From assembly GCA_025403435.1 (NCBI GenBank), contig CM046354.1, positions 41,365,779-41,429,778 of the forward strand: a stretch of 64,000 bases of DNA. The letters run 5' to 3'. Made by a program: the position numbers and the translations under genes. The stretch comes from Artocarpus heterophyllus (Eukaryota > Streptophyta > Magnoliopsida > Rosales > Moraceae). The notes beneath the pieces were generated by a model. The model searched no databases. It was given only the letters and a program-made list of their open reading frames with translations, and was not told where the DNA came from. This document shows, piece after piece, positions 31,168 to 44,827 of the stretch. Every line of letters starts with the position of its first letter. Positions within the stretch are counted from its first letter, which is position 1.

Positions 31168-33180
31168 TGTTGGAAACAAAGTGCGCAGCGGAATTTTAAA
31201 AAAAAAATTTCATTAGAGTAATTTCTAAAACACAAGTTTGACATGTTATATGTATAAATTAGACAGATCTTACAGACCTCTATGTGTCGAAGAACCTCTG
31301 CAACCTGTGTAGAGAAGTAACGTTTCAGAAGAGCCTCAACCAACTGGTCTTCTTTGCTATTCTCTATCCACAACCGGAGTGAGTGTGGGCTCACACATAC
31401 AGCTCTTCCACCGATGACTCTCCTTCCAACCAATAGAGAGAACCCAAAGCTAGTGTTCGTGATTTGTGAACAAAAACTCTTAGGGAGTTTTCAGATGCTC
31501 ACAAGAAGAGTATCACTCATAATCTTTCAATTGATCTCTATTGATCTGAGTAAATCATAAGACTCACTCCTTTTTTATAGCTATTGGTCCAGGGTTAGTC
31601 CTTATCAGATTAGGTCTCAAAAACTCAAAATAGAATCAAGTTCGGATCAATACCTGATAAGATCCACATGAAAATGTGTAATCTTATCTCTCGTTGATCG
31701 ACAGGCCGAACACAGGCCGAACACATCATCCGGTAGGCCGAACTCCCGCGAAAAAATCTTCACGAATCTTTTATTTTCCACCCGAGATTCTAAAGGTTGA
31801 AGTCTCAGTTTTGATTCAAATAACCCAATAGAAAAGTTATCTGATCAAAACAAACTTTATCAAGATAATCTCTAAGAAAATAAATCAATTCACAATAATT
31901 CTACAAGTTTATCTTGATCTAATTTGTCCAAAATTAAACCAACCTATAAACAGACAAGAATTATCTGATCGCAATAATTCAACAAGTTTATCTTGAACTA
32001 ATTTCTTACAAAATTAATTCAACCAATAAACAGACATGAATTATTTGATTCTTACAAATTTTAAACATATCTGATAAATCTGACATAAGTCACCAATTAT
32101 TGAAAAAGCACGCTGTGTCGTTACATGATTTTGTGAGCTAGCAAAGGGGACCAAAATGGACCTATAAAGTTCAAGCTCATGATAATTATGAAACCCAATA
32201 TCCCATATATACATTTCACAATTATCAACTCCAACGCTACTCCACTAAAAGCTTGGAGCTGCACTCTCGAACTTTATAGAATTACGAAGCTCGTGTAGCT
32301 AAGTCTCCAAGACATATCATAGTGTATCGTATCCCCATATGATAATCCATAATCGGCTTAAGGACAACTTCTGTCTTACCTTCCCGATTATTTTTGTCTT
32401 ACGTTCCATTGTCTCACTATTAGAAAGCTTACCATCCAAAGATAGTATACCATTCGGTTACACCTATGTATCCAAATGGTTGAGCGCTCCAGTTTTCCAA
32501 TTACAGGACAACGCATATAAGAGGATATCATTACTCCTAAAGAGGAACTATGGATTCCATATCTATGAATAACAAGTCTACGCTATCAAGAGTCATGCCT
32601 CCAACGTATCGGCATGCATACCACTATTGAGATGTGGGTGTCACCCTTTGGCACATCAAAAGACACAAGTCGAGACAACGGGCCCACTATTCATCTCAGG
32701 ATTAAGATACAATACAAATGATTGTCTAAAGTGAATCGATTTGCCGAGATTAAATTATTAATCCAAATCAATTCACTTTATGTCTCGATCCAACACATTG
32801 TCACCTATGACAACGTGCCAATGTTTCTATTCACGGAGTCCAACTCCGATGATCAAGACAAACTATCTCCCATAAGAGATATAGACAACATAACAATCTT
32901 GACATGAATAAAGCTCCTAACTTTATTCCCTCGATTGCGGATCATATGTTTTAGACCGTCACCTTAAGAATCGTGTCTTTCGCATAATTAGTCCATCATA
33001 TGCCCAATTCTAAAGGTTAAGACTGACAGTCTCAGACTGTTGTTTGCTTATCATACATTCAACTAATATAAACGTAAAGAGGACAAGATTTGTTATATAT
33101 AAATGAATAAATTCTTTATTGATAAAAATGTCTCCAAAAACGTATTACATTTTTACTCCTTAGGGCATACATGTCTAACA
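31168..33180 (-). repeat. 3'-most LTR of array C
   Basis: About 2.01 kb. The motif array at 31690-31755 is shortened. The complement of the polypurine tract follows at 33181. The C LTRs look more alike than the LTRs of B or D do, suggesting a younger insertion. Confidence 0.92.
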
Positions 33181-33194
33181 ATCTCCCACTTGCA

Positions 33195-34993
33195 CTAAGT
33201 GAGTAAATACAGTAAATTTTGCATCCTCATAGCTTCCACATGCCTCTCGAAGACTCTCCCAGTGAGTGTCTTCATAAATAGATCAGCTAAATTGTCCTCT
33301 GACGCGATCTTGCACACCGTGACATGCCCGCCCTCAACGAAGTCCTTTATCACATGATACTTCTGATCAATATGCTTACCCTTCTTGTGAAATCTTGGTT
33401 CCTTAGCATTAGCTACCTTCGCACTGTTATCACAGTACAGTGATACCGCTTGATCCATACCAAGAACTACCTCAAGATCCCCAAGGAACTTGCAGAGCCA
33501 CACTGCTTCTTCCGGAGCCACACTGCTTCTTCCGAAGCATCACTAGCTGCCACATACTCGGCCTCCATCGTTGAATCCAAAGTGCAATCTTGTTTTGCAC
33601 ATCTCCAACTGATGGCACTGCCACCCAGAGTAAACACAAACCCCGAAGTCGATTTCCTAGAATCCAGACAAGATTGAAAATCTGAATCAGTGTATCCTAG
33701 AGTAGTTAAATCCACACCCGAATACACAAGCATATACCCTCGAGTCCTTCTCAGGCACTTGAAAATATGCTTTACTGCAACCCAATGGTTTGGTCCTGGA
33801 TCCGCCTGAAATCGACTTACAATCCCGACCGCATAGCTAATATCCGGTCGTGTGCAAACCATGGCATACATGAGACTACCCACTGCCGAAGCATAGGGCA
33901 CCTTCTTCATGTATTCTCTTTCTTCATAAGACTTTGGAGAGTCTTTCTTAGAAAGAGTAATTCTAGACCTAGATGGTTGCCCACCTTTCTTGGAATCCTG
34001 CATTGCAAACCTCCTTAGAATTTTATCTATGTAACTAGCCTGAGACAAAGCTATCATTTTGTTCTTCCTATCACAAAAGATCTGGATACCAAGAACAAAA
34101 TTGGCCTCACCTAAGTCCTTCATGTCAAACTACTTGGTCAACCATAATTTGACCGATGACAACGCCCCAACGTCATTGCCAATTAGCAAAATATCATCTA
34201 CATAGAGCAGTAGAAAAACCACCTTCCCATCCTTAATGTGTTTGCAAACACATGGTTCATCCACGTTTTGTGAGAACCCATAAGTCTTGATCACTTGATC
34301 AAATCTTATGTTCCAAGAACGAGAAGCCTGCTTAAGTGCATGAATTGACTTTAGCAGCTTAGAAACCTTACCCTCTTGACCCGCGACCTTGAACCCGTCG
34401 GGTTGTTCCATATAAATGGACTCATCAAGATAGCCATTCAAAAAAGCCGTCTTGACATCCATCTGTCAAATCTCGTAGTCGAGAGTGGCAGTTATGGACA
34501 AGAGAATACAGATGGACTTAAGCATGGCTACAGGCGAAAAGGTTTCCTCATAATCGATTCCTTCCTTTTGTGCATAACCCTTAGCTACCAGTCTAGCCTT
34601 AAAGGTTTCGACCTTTCCATCCACTCCCCTTTTCCTCTTGTAGATCCACTTACACCCTATGGGTTTTGCCCCTTCGTGAAGATCCACAAGCTCCCAGACC
34701 TTATTAGTCTCCATAGATTTCATCTCTATGTTCATGGCCTCTGTCCAGAGTCTTGAATCAACATCCTCCATGGCTTCTGCGTAAGTATAAGGATCCCTAT
34801 CATGTTCATCCGGTTCAGACAAGAAGACCTCCCCATTGAACATATACCTCTCAGGTTGACGCCCGATCCTCCCACTACGCCGAAGCCCTTGAGATTGTTG
34901 TTTAGGTTTGTTTGGTTTTTCTACACCGATCGGAATGGTTTCGTTCAGAACCTCCGGAGTGAACGGATCACCCCTTAACTCCTCAAGCACCAC
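33195..34993 (-). pseudogene. C1 reverse transcriptase and RNase H
   Basis: Read on the - strand. 34993-34466 carries the linker and RT N-terminus ([25 protein letters not shown]). 34462-34130 has [14 protein letters not shown] and YVDDILLIGND. 34123-33467 contains the RT end and RNase H (GYTDSDFQ, EAEYVAASDASEE). A tandem 20-bp duplication at 33495-33534 shifts the frame inside RNase H, so the end (LYCDNSAKVANAKEPRFH to LLYLLT) is read only in another frame. Stops also separate the first pieces. RT motifs are intact, but the polyprotein is not. Confidence 0.9.
33495..33534 (-). repeat. 20-bp tandem duplication in C1 RNase H
   Basis: GAGCCACACTGCTTCTTCCG occurs twice in succession. It is absent from C2, B, A and D and breaks the reading frame. 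Confidence 0.9.
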
Positions 34994-34999
34994 TTTGCT

Positions 35000-36315
35000 T
35001 CAAGGTTTAAAGTCGTCCATGTAACTCTCCTCAAGGAAAGTTGCATTAGTTGAAACCACGACTTTATTTTCCTTTGGGTTATAAAAATAACCCCCTTTAG
35101 TCCCTTTTGGATATCCTACAAACACGCAAACTTTCGAACGTGCTTCCAACTTAATAGGATCCTTAAACAAGACATAAGCCAGACATCCCCATATGCGAAT
35201 ATGGTTTAAGGATGTCTTCCGTCTTGTCCACAACTCGTGAGGAGTTTTAGGGACTGATTTTGAAGGCACGTTGTTCAAAAGATAACATGCGGTTTGTAGT
35301 GCATACCCCAAAAGGATAAAGGCAATGATGAATAACTCATCATGGACCTAATCATGTCCAACAAAGTCCTATTCCTTCTCTCCGCTATGCCATTTTGCTA
35401 CGGAGTGCCTGGCGCAGTCAAATGGGATAAAATCCCATTCTCTAACAAGTGTCCCAAAAACTCATCAGAAAGGTATTCCCTACCACGATCAGATCAAAGT
35501 GCCTTCATGGGTCTACCCAATTGCCTTTCCACTTCAGCTCAAAACTCCCTGAATTTATCATAAGTTTTGCTTTTGTGGTGCATCAGGTACACATACCCAT
35601 ATCTTGAGTAATCATCAATAAAAGTGACGAAGTACTCATACCCTCCTCATGCCCGGATGTTCATCGGTCCGCAAACATCACTATGCACAAGTTCTAGAAC
35701 CCCTTCAGCCCTATTGCCCTTAGACTCGTATGGTCTTTTGGTCATTTTACCCTCCAAACAAGATTCACATTGAGGTTTAGATTTCACCTTTAAGTGACTT
35801 AAAGGTCCATCCCTTACCAACCTTTGAATCCTATTCAGGTTAATATGGCCAAGGCGCAAATGCCAAAGATAAGTCTTATTAGAGTGAGAAGTTTTAATTC
35901 TTTTTGAGTCATTATCATTTATCTCAACATTAAGCAATAAGTCCATCTTAGGTTTGATAAAATATAGAAGATTTTGCATCCATCCAGAACAGATAAAAGA
36001 TTTGTTTTTACGAATCACCACTTTTTCATTAAAAGATACCACGTAGGAGTCTTTAAATAAAGAAGATACAGAAATTAAATTCCTTTTAAATTTAGGAACA
36101 TAAAAACAATCTCGCAAAATTAAATTCCAATAATTATCAAAGTAAAGATGGACATCTCCCACTGCTTTCGCTGAGACCAAGGATCCATCGCCCATCCGAA
36201 GTGTTAAGTCTTCACGTAGCAGACTTCTCGTTTCTTTGAATCCCTTTAGAGAAACACAAACATGATTAGTTTCACCGGAATCTATGACCCAGATGTCACT
36301 GGATTCCTCAACCAA
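35000..36315 (-). pseudogene. C1 protease and integrase
   Basis: 36315-35647 is open and has the protease motif WVIDSGETNHVC (catalytic Asp kept; Ala-to-Glu in the usual DSGAT), the gag-pre-integrase HLRLGHINLNR...CESCLEGK zinc region and HSDVCGPMN. Stops at about 35647 and through 35340-35560 break the integrase core. 35311-35000 continues with [16 protein letters not shown] and the RXXGXPKGTKGGYF-type C-terminal segment. Confidence 0.88.
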
Positions 36316-37167
36316 ACAAGTTTCTAAATATAGAAGATCACACCTACCTCCCTTGAAAAGGAAGTCCTTGCAATGCTTCTTTATATGCCCGACCTTACCA
36401 CAGAAGAAGCACTTAAGCTTATTTGGGTTCTTCTTCTTCTTCTTCTTGCTCTTGGTAGCAGCAGGAATAGAAGACTTCTAGTTCTTGGCCCGTTGCTTCT
36501 TTCCATTCCCTGAGTTAGGATTGGAACTAGAAGCAGCTACCATGTTGGCCTCACCACCCATAGGAGACTCCCTAATCAGCAGTTCGAACTCCTATAACTG
36601 TTTCATCAGTTCTGTCAAGGTCATATCCCGTCTATTACTTAAATTAAAAGTAGCTCTAAATGGAATAAATTCCATTGACAGAGTCTCAAAGACCATAGTC
36701 ACCTGAGTTTCAGCATCGATGTCGGCTCCATTGGTTTGGGCCTCAGCGAGGTAACCCATGACCAACATCATGTGCTCCTTTACAGATGCCCCTGATCTCT
36801 GTCCACAGTTTAAGAGTTTTTGAAGCGCCCCTTGCCGCTTTGTTATGGCCTGGCCTCCAAACATGTCCTCAAGATTATCCAAGACCTACTTCGCAATCTC
36901 ATAATCCTGATGTTGAGCCTGCAGCACGTTGTTCATGCTAGCCATAACATAGCAGCGGGCCTGATCATTAGCATCTTTTCAGCGATCGTACACTTGGAAT
37001 TGCTCATTACTTAAGTCTCCCATAGGTTCGGGAGGACAAGGGGTTGTCAGTACATATTTCAGTTTCTCAAAGGATAGGACGATGTCCAGGTTCCGTTTCT
37101 CATCGTTATAATTCTCACCGGTTAATTGGTTTTTGTCAAGTATCGATGATAAAGTGTTTTTAGACAT
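36316..37167 (-). pseudogene. C1 gag
   Basis: The ATG at 37167 begins MSKNTLSSILDKNQ and stops at 36979 (Trp to TGA). A further open part, 36882-36592, carries [18 protein letters not shown] and MTLTELM. Another stop precedes the lysine-rich linker and the CCHC knuckle near 36390-36430. Gag would form the cytoplasmic particle. Confidence 0.88.
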
Positions 37168-38841
37168 TTAGAATCTACAATAAAGAATCATATACCAAAT
37201 ATAAGCAAACATATATAATAGTTTAGTAAGATAACACAATCATGTAAAATCATACAAATGTGTTTATGTGTCAAAACCTTGAAAATATCACAACCTTACA
37301 ACGATAATTCCCAACTCAGAATTCAACAAGCTCCTAGGGGAGTCATGCTAAATTCAATCAGGAACACGGATCCCCTCCTGATTAATATATGCCATCTAGG
37401 ACCCGTATGATCTAGCATATACTAATAATCGTTTCTTTGGCCATTAATTTTATTAACAGAGCTCCTAGGGGAGGTTAATAATAAAATTAACGTGAGTGTA
37501 TAACCACCGTTTTAATATTTTATCCATGATTTATAATCACCACCTAGGGGTGTGGAACCATAAATCATACTAAAATACCTTATCCTTTCAGAGATCCAAT
37601 CTGGTACATGATAGAAATCCCTTCCTAGGGGTCAGGACCACCATGTTCTTCCTACGGACCAACGATGGAGGCCTTAGGTCCTCTCTTCAAAAACCTTCTC
37701 CCACTCAATCTTTTGAAGTCAAGTTTTTATTTTAAGATTATGCATGAACAATTTTAATATGAGCGGCACTCCCTATTCTATATGACATGTTATCAATGTA
37801 CATGGTAAATCATATTATAATGTAGACAAGCAAAGCAATCAAGCAAAGCTGCAAGCAAAATAATAATAACCTTAATATTATGGTTCCACCCTAGAGAATA
37901 GAAAAATAAGATTGCAGGAGAATAATCGAGATATTTATCGATTCTTCATCCTTGAATCCTCAAGCTGTATCCTTCTTCATGTAATTTCCATCTTCAAGTC
38001 TTCAATCCCGTATGAATCAAATACTTCATATTTCTGGTCATATCCAAATTTAATGTTTCTTAGAATCATCTCAAAAATAAAATTAAAACTACACCGGAAA
38101 ATTGTACCTTTTGTAGACACTTGGCAGCTCTCGGTCGGCAGGCTGATATGGGAGATCGGCCTGCCGGTTATGCTTCATCGGCCTACCGATCTGATACATC
38201 GGCCTGCCGATCCGTGAAAGTTCGGCCTGCTGGCAGAGCACCCTAATTTTTGCCCCACTGTCGGCCTATCGGACCACACGTCTGGCCTACCGATCTGTGA
38301 CCATTGGCCTGCCGAACTATGATGTCCGGCAAGCCGACCAAGCAGAAAACCCTCATTCTAGAAAATAAAAGTTTAATGCAATTCATCAATTTTATTTTCA
38401 ACAATTCAAAAACATAAAATTAGAGACTCAGGAAATACCTGGAGGCGCCATCATCTATCTTCTAAACCGTCTTCTTCGAATAATTATTTAATTATAAAAT
38501 TCTTACAAATTTAAAATTAAATAATAATTCCTAGACGGAGATGATAGTCCACCATCTAATTACATGAAAAACCCAGATACACATTCTAACCTCTAAGGAA
38601 CTATAACCGGTATGAATTAATTAATTAATAAATAATTAAACAATGATTTAATCAACCATAATTAATTAATACACATTCACCACATAATCCATGACAACAT
38701 ATATATTATATAGAAACCTAGAGTGCCATCTCTCTATAAAATTCAATTCAAGCATAGGAGAGATTAAGATCACAAAATTTATGCATATAACATGATCACA
38801 AACTTGCAAATTTATGTAAAAACCATGGCTCTGATACCAAT
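37168..38841 (-). other. C1 5' leader with hairpin cluster, motif array and PBS
   Basis: The leader between the middle LTR and gag. The five hairpins lie at about 37318-37646, with CCTAGG at 37333, 37464, 37543 and 37624. The TCGGCCTGCCGA-type array is at 38125-38340. The tRNA-Met PBS, TTGGTATCAGAGCC on the - strand, is at 38827-38840 and is exact. The acceptor-like TTTATTGTAG ends at 37175 and the donor-like GTTAGT begins at 38946, giving a possible 1.77 kb leader intron. Confidence 0.75.
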
Positions 38842-40861
38842 TGTTGGAAACAAAGTGCGCAGCAGAATTTTAAAATCTTTCATCAGAGTAATTCCCAAAA
38901 CACAGTTTGACATGTTATATGTATAAATTAGACAGATCTTACTAACCTCTGTGTGCCGAAGAACCTCCGCAACCTGTGTAGAGAAGTAACGTTCCAGAAG
39001 AGCCTCAACCAACTAGTCTTCTTTGCTATTCTCTATCCACAACCGGAGTGAGTGTGGGCTCACACGTTCAACTCTTCCACCAGTGACTCTCCTTCCAACC
39101 AATAGAGAGAACCCAAAGCTAGTGTTCGTGATTTATGAACAAAAGCTCTCAGGGAGTTTTCAGATGCTCACTAGAAGAGTATCACTCTTAATCTCCCAAA
39201 TTGATCTCTATTGATCTGAGTAAATCATGAGACTCACTCCCTTTTTATAGCTATTGGTCATAGGATCAGTCCTTATCAGATTAGGTCTCAAAAACTCGAA
39301 ACAGAATCAAGTTTGGATCAATATCTGATAAGATCCGCATGAAAATACGTAATCTTATCTCTCACTGATCGGCAGGCCAAACAGGCCCCATCGGCAGGCC
39401 GAACACGTCATTCGGCATCCGAACTCTCGAGAAAAAATCTCCGCGAATCTTTTATTTTCTACCCGAGATTCTAAAGGATAAAATCTCAGTTTTGATTCAA
39501 ATAACCTAATAGAGAAGTTATCTGATCAAAACAAACTTTATCAAGATAATCTCTAAGAAAATAAATCAATTCACAATAATTCTGCAAGTTTATCTTGATC
39601 TAATTTGTCCAAAATTAAACCAACCGATAAACAGGCAAGAATTATCTAATCGCAATAATTCAACAAGTTTATCTTGAACTAATTTCTTACAAAACTAATT
39701 CAACCAATAAACAGACATGAATTATTTGATTCTTAAAAATTTTAAACCTATCTGATAAATCCGACATAAGTCACCAATTATTGGAAAAGCACGCCGTGTC
39801 GTTACAGGATTTTGTGAGCTAGCAAAGGGGATCAAAATGGACCTATAAAGTTCAAGCTCATGATAATTATGAAACCCAATATCCCAGATATACATTTCAC
39901 AATTATCAACTCCAACGCTACTCCACTAAAAGCTTGGAGCTACACTCTCGAACTTTATAGAATTACGAAGCTCGTGTAGCTAAATCTCCATGACATATCA
40001 TAGTGTATTGTATCCCCATATGATAATCCATAATCAGCTTAAGGACAAGTTCTGTCTTACCTTCCCGATTATTTTTATCTTACGTTCTATTGTCTCACCA
40101 TTAGAAAAGTTACCATCCAAAGATAGCATACCATTCGGTTACACCTATGTATCCAAATGGTTGAGCGCTCTAGTTCTTCAATTACAGGACAACGCATATA
40201 AGAGGATATCATTACTCCTAAAGAGGAGCAATAGATTCCATATCTATGAATAACAAGTCTATGCTATCAAGAGTCATGCCTCCAACATACCGGCATGCAT
40301 ACCACTATTGAGATGTGGGTGTCACCCTTTGGCACATCAAAAGACACAAGTCGAGACAACGGGCCCACTATTCATCTCAGGATTAAGATACAATACAAAT
40401 GATTGTCTAAAGTGAATCGATTTGCCGAGACAGAATTATTAATCCAAATCAATTCACTTTATGTCCCGATCCAACACATCATCACCTATGACAACGTGCC
40501 AATGTTTCTATTCACGGAGTCCAACTCCGATGGTCATGACAAACCATCTCCCATAAGGGATATAGACAACATAACATTCTTTGCATGAATAAAGTGCCCA
40601 ACTTTATTCCCTCAATTGCGGATCATAAGTTTTAGACCGTCACCTTAAGAATCGTGTCTTTCGCATAATCAGTCCATCATATGCTCAATTCTTAAGGTTT
40701 AGACTGACAGTCTCAGACAACTGTTTGCTTATCATACATTCAACGAATATGAACGTAAAGAGGACAAGATTTGTTATATATAAATGAATAAATTCTTTAT
40801 TGATAAAAATGTCTCCAAAAATGCATTACATTTTTACTCCTTAGGGCATACATGTCTAACA
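38842..40861 (-). repeat. Middle LTR of array C
   Basis: About 2.02 kb. It serves as the 5' LTR of C1 and the 3' LTR of C2. The motif array is at 39365-39425, with intact ATCGGCAGGCCGAAC. Neither edge carries a target-site duplication. Confidence 0.93.
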
Positions 40862-40875
40862 ATCTCCCACTTGCA

Positions 40876-42798
40876 CTAAGTGAGTAAATACAGCAAATTT
40901 CGCATCCCCATAGCTTCCACATGCCTCTCGAAGACTCTCCCAGTAAGTGCCTTCATAAATGGATCCGCTAAATTGTCCTCTGACGCGATCTTGCACACCG
41001 TGACATGCCCGCCCTCAACGAAGTCCTTTATCACATGATACTTCCGATCAATATGCTTACTCTTCTTGTGAAATCTTGGTTCCTTAGCATTAGCTACCGC
41101 CGTACTGTTATCACAGTACAGTGATACCGCTTTATCCATAGCAAGAACTACCTCAAGATCCCCAAGGAACTTACGGAGCCACACTGCTTCTTTCGAAGCA
41201 TCACTAGCAGCCACATACTCGGCCTCCATCATTGAATCCAAAGTGCAATCTTGCTTCGCACTTCTCCAACTGATGGCACCGCCACCTAGAGTAAACACAA
41301 ACCCTGAAGTCGATTTCTTAGAATCTAGACAGGATTAAAAATCTGAATCAGTGCATCCTAGAGGAGTTAAATCTTCACTCGAATATACAAGCATATACCC
41401 TCGAGTCCTTCTCAGGTACTTGAAAATATGCTTTACCGCAACCCAATGGTTCGGTCCTGGATCTGCCTGAAATTGACTTACAATCTTGACCGCATAGCTA
41501 ATATCCGATGGTGTGCAAAGCACGGCATACATGAGACTACCCACTGCCGAAGCATAAGGCACCTTCTTCATGTATTCTCTTTCTTCATAAGACTTTGGAG
41601 AGTCTTTCTTAGAAAGAGTAATTCCAGACCTAGATGGTTGACCACCTTTCTTGGAATCCTACATTACAAACCTCCTGAGAATTTTATCTATGTAGCCGGC
41701 CTATGATAAAGCTCTCATTTTGTTCTTCCTATCCTGAAAGATCTGGATACCGAGAACAAAATTAGCCTCACCTAAGTCCTTCATGTCAAACTACTTGGTC
41801 GACTATAATTTGACAGATGACAATGTCCCAACGTCATTGCTAATAAGCAGAATATCATCTACATAGAGCAGTAGAAAAACCACCTTCCCATCCTTAATGT
41901 GTTTGCAAACACATGGTTCATCCACGTTTTGTGAGAACCCATAAGTCTTGATCACTTGATCAAATCTTATGTTCCAAGAACGAGAAGCCTACTTTAGTGC
42001 ATAAATTGACTTTAGCAGCTTAGAAACCTTACACTCTTGACCCGCGACCTTGAACCCGTCGGGTTGTTCCATATAAATAGACTCATCAAGATAGCCATTC
42101 AGAAAAGCCGTCTTGACATCCATCTGCCAAATCTCGTAGTCGAGAGCGGCAGCTATGGACAAGAGAATACGGATGGACTTAAGCATGGCTACAGGTGAAA
42201 AGGTTTCCTCATAATCGATTCCTTCCTTTTGCGTATAACCCTTAGCTACCAGTCTAGCCTTAAAGGTTTCGACCTTTCCATCCACTCCTCTTTTCCTCTT
42301 GTAGATCGACTTACACCCAATGGGTTTTACCCCTTCGGGAAGATCCACAAGCTCCTAGACCCAATTAGTCTCCATAGACTTCATCTCTATGTTCGTGGCC
42401 TCTATCCAGAGCCTTGAATCAACATCCTCTATAGATTTTGCATAAGTATAAAGATCCCTGTCATGTTCTTCCGGTTCAGGCAAGAAGGCCTCCCCATTGA
42501 ACATATACCTCTCAGGTTGATGCTCGATCCTCCCACTACGTCGAAGCCCCTGAGGTTGTTGTTCAGGTTTGTTTGGTTTTTCTACACCGATCGAAATGGT
42601 TTCATTCGGAACCTCCAGAGTGAACAAATCACCCCTTAACTCCTTAAGCACCACTTTGCTTCGAGGTTTAAAGTCCTCCATGTAACTCTCCTCAAGGAAA
42701 GTTGCATTAGTTGAAACCATGACTTTATTTTCCTTTGGGTTATAAAAATAACCCCCTTTAGTCCCTTTTGGATATCCTACAAACACGCAAACTTTCAA
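40876..42798 (-). pseudogene. C2 reverse transcriptase and RNase H
   Basis: Read on the - strand. 42798-42355 has the integrase end and linker; 42348-41989 the RT N-terminus with [16 protein letters not shown]. The YVDD segment lies around 41870-41850 in another frame. 41571-41335 and 41298-40876 hold RNase H and end LLYLLT with a stop 15 bp from the LTR. Stops follow NWV, ALK and SDF. Confidence 0.88.
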
Positions 42799-42879
42799 AC
42801 GTGCTTCTAACTTGTTCGGATCCTTAAACAGGACATGAGCTGGACATCCCCTTATGCGAATATGGTTTAAGGATGTCTT

Positions 42880-44827
42880 CTATCTTGCCCACAACTCGTG
42901 AGGAGTTTTAGGGACCGATTTTGAAGGCACATTATTCAAAAGATAACATGCGGTTTGTAATGCATACCCCCAAAAGGATAAAGACAATGATGAATAACTC
43001 ATCATGGACCTAATCATGTCCAACAAAGTCCTATTCCTTCTCTCCGCTATGCCATTCCACTGCGGAGTGCTCGGCGCAGTCAAATGGGATAAAATTCCAT
43101 TCTCTAACAAGTGTCCCAAGAACTCATCAGAAAGGTATTCCCCACCTCGATCAGATCGAAGTGCCTTTATGGGTCTACCCAATTGCTTTTCCACTTCAGC
43201 CCGAAACTCCCTGAACTTTTCATAAGTTTTGATTTTGTAGTGCATCAGGTACACATACCCATATCTTGAGTAATCGTCAATAAAAGTGATGAAGTACTCA
43301 TACCCTCCTCGTGCCTGGATGTTCATAGCTCCGCAAACATAACTATGCACAAGTTCTAGAACCCCTTCGGCCCTATTGCCCTTAGACCCGTATGGTCTTT
43401 TGGTCATTTTACCCTCCAAACAAGACTCACATTGAGGTATAGATTCTACCTTTAAGTGACTTAAAGGTCCATCCCTTACCAACCTTTGAATCCTATTCAG
43501 GTTAATATGGCTAAGGCGTAAATGCCAAAGATTAGTCTTATTAGAGTGAGAAGTTTTAAGTCTTTTTGAGTCTTTATCATTTATCTCAGCATTAAGCAAT
43601 AAGTCCATCTTAGGTTTGATAAAATATAGATTATTTTGCATCCATCCAGAACAGATAAAAGATTTGTTTTCACAAATCACCACTTTTTTATTAAAAGATA
43701 CCACGTAGGAGTCTTTAAATAAAGAAGATACATAAATTAAATTCCTTTTAAATTTAGGAACATAAAAACAATCTCGTAAAATTAAATTCCTATAATTATC
43801 AAAGTAAAGATGGACATCTCCCACTGCTTCCACTGAGGCCAAGGATCCATCGCCCATCTGAAGCGTTAAGTCTTCACACAGCAGACTTCTCGTTTGTTTG
43901 AATCTCTTCAGAGAAACACAAACATTATTAGTTGCATCGGACTCTATGACCCAGATGTCACTGGATTCCTCAACCAAACAAGTTTCTAAATAAAGAAGAT
44001 CACACCTACCTCCCTTGGCAAGGAAGTCCTTGCAATGCTTCTTTATATGCCCGAATTTACCACAGAAGAAGCACTTAAGCTTCTTTGGGTTCTTCTTCTT
44101 CTTCTTCTTGCTCTTGGTAGTAGCAGGAATAGAAGACTTCCCGTTCTTGGCCCGTTGCTTCTTTCCATTCCCAGAGTTAGGGTTGGAACCAGAAGCAGCT
44201 ACCATGTTGGCCTCACCACTAGCAGGAGACTCCCTAATCAGCAGTTCAAACTCCTGTAACTGTTCCATCAGTTCTGTCAAGGTCATATCCCCTCTATTAC
44301 TTAAATTAAAAGTAGCTCTAAACGGAATAAATCCCTTAGACAGAGTCTTAAAGACCATAGTCATCTGAGTTTCAGCATCGATGTTGGCTCCATTGGTTTG
44401 AGCCTCAGCGAGGTAACCCATGACCAACATCATGTGCTCCTTTACAAATGTCCCCGGTCTCTTTCTACAGTTTAAGAGTTTTCGAAGTGCCCCTTGCCGC
44501 TTTGTTATGGCCTGGCCTCCAAACATGTCCTCAAGATTATCCAAGATATGCTTCGCAGTCTCATAATCCTGATGTTGAGCCTACAGCACGTTGTTCATGC
44601 TAGCCATAACATAGCAGCGGGCCTGATCATTAGCATCTTTCCAGCGATCGTACGCTTGAAATTGCTCATTACTTGAGTCTCTCGTAGGCTCGGGAGGACA
44701 AGGGGTTGTCAGTACATATTTCAGTTTCTCAAAGGATAGGACGATGTCCAGGTTTCATTTCCAATCGTTATAATTCTCACCAGTTAATTGGTTTTTGTCA
44801 AGTATCAATGATAAAGCATTTTTTAGA
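42880..44827 (-). pseudogene. C2 gag-protease-integrase, longest surviving retroelement frame
   Basis: An uninterrupted frame of more than 550 codons (44544-42880). Residues are counted from 44544: gag core, CCHC knuckle (158-171), protease region, gag-pre-integrase zinc residues H341, H346, C372 and C375, and the integrase core. It is dead by residue as well as by frame: the protease DSG reads ESD (201-203), and the first integrase Asp (HSDVCGPM) is Tyr402. D465 and E501 remain. The original ATG (about 44827) is followed by one extra A in an A-run, and a TAG lies near 44584. It ends at a stop after PHELWAR. Confidence 0.9.

Noticed and set aside
31023..31433. A frame joining B integrase with LTR sequence across the C boundary, seen as a possible fusion gene
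   Set aside because: It crosses the C insertion junction at 31167/31168 by chance; neither half is functional.
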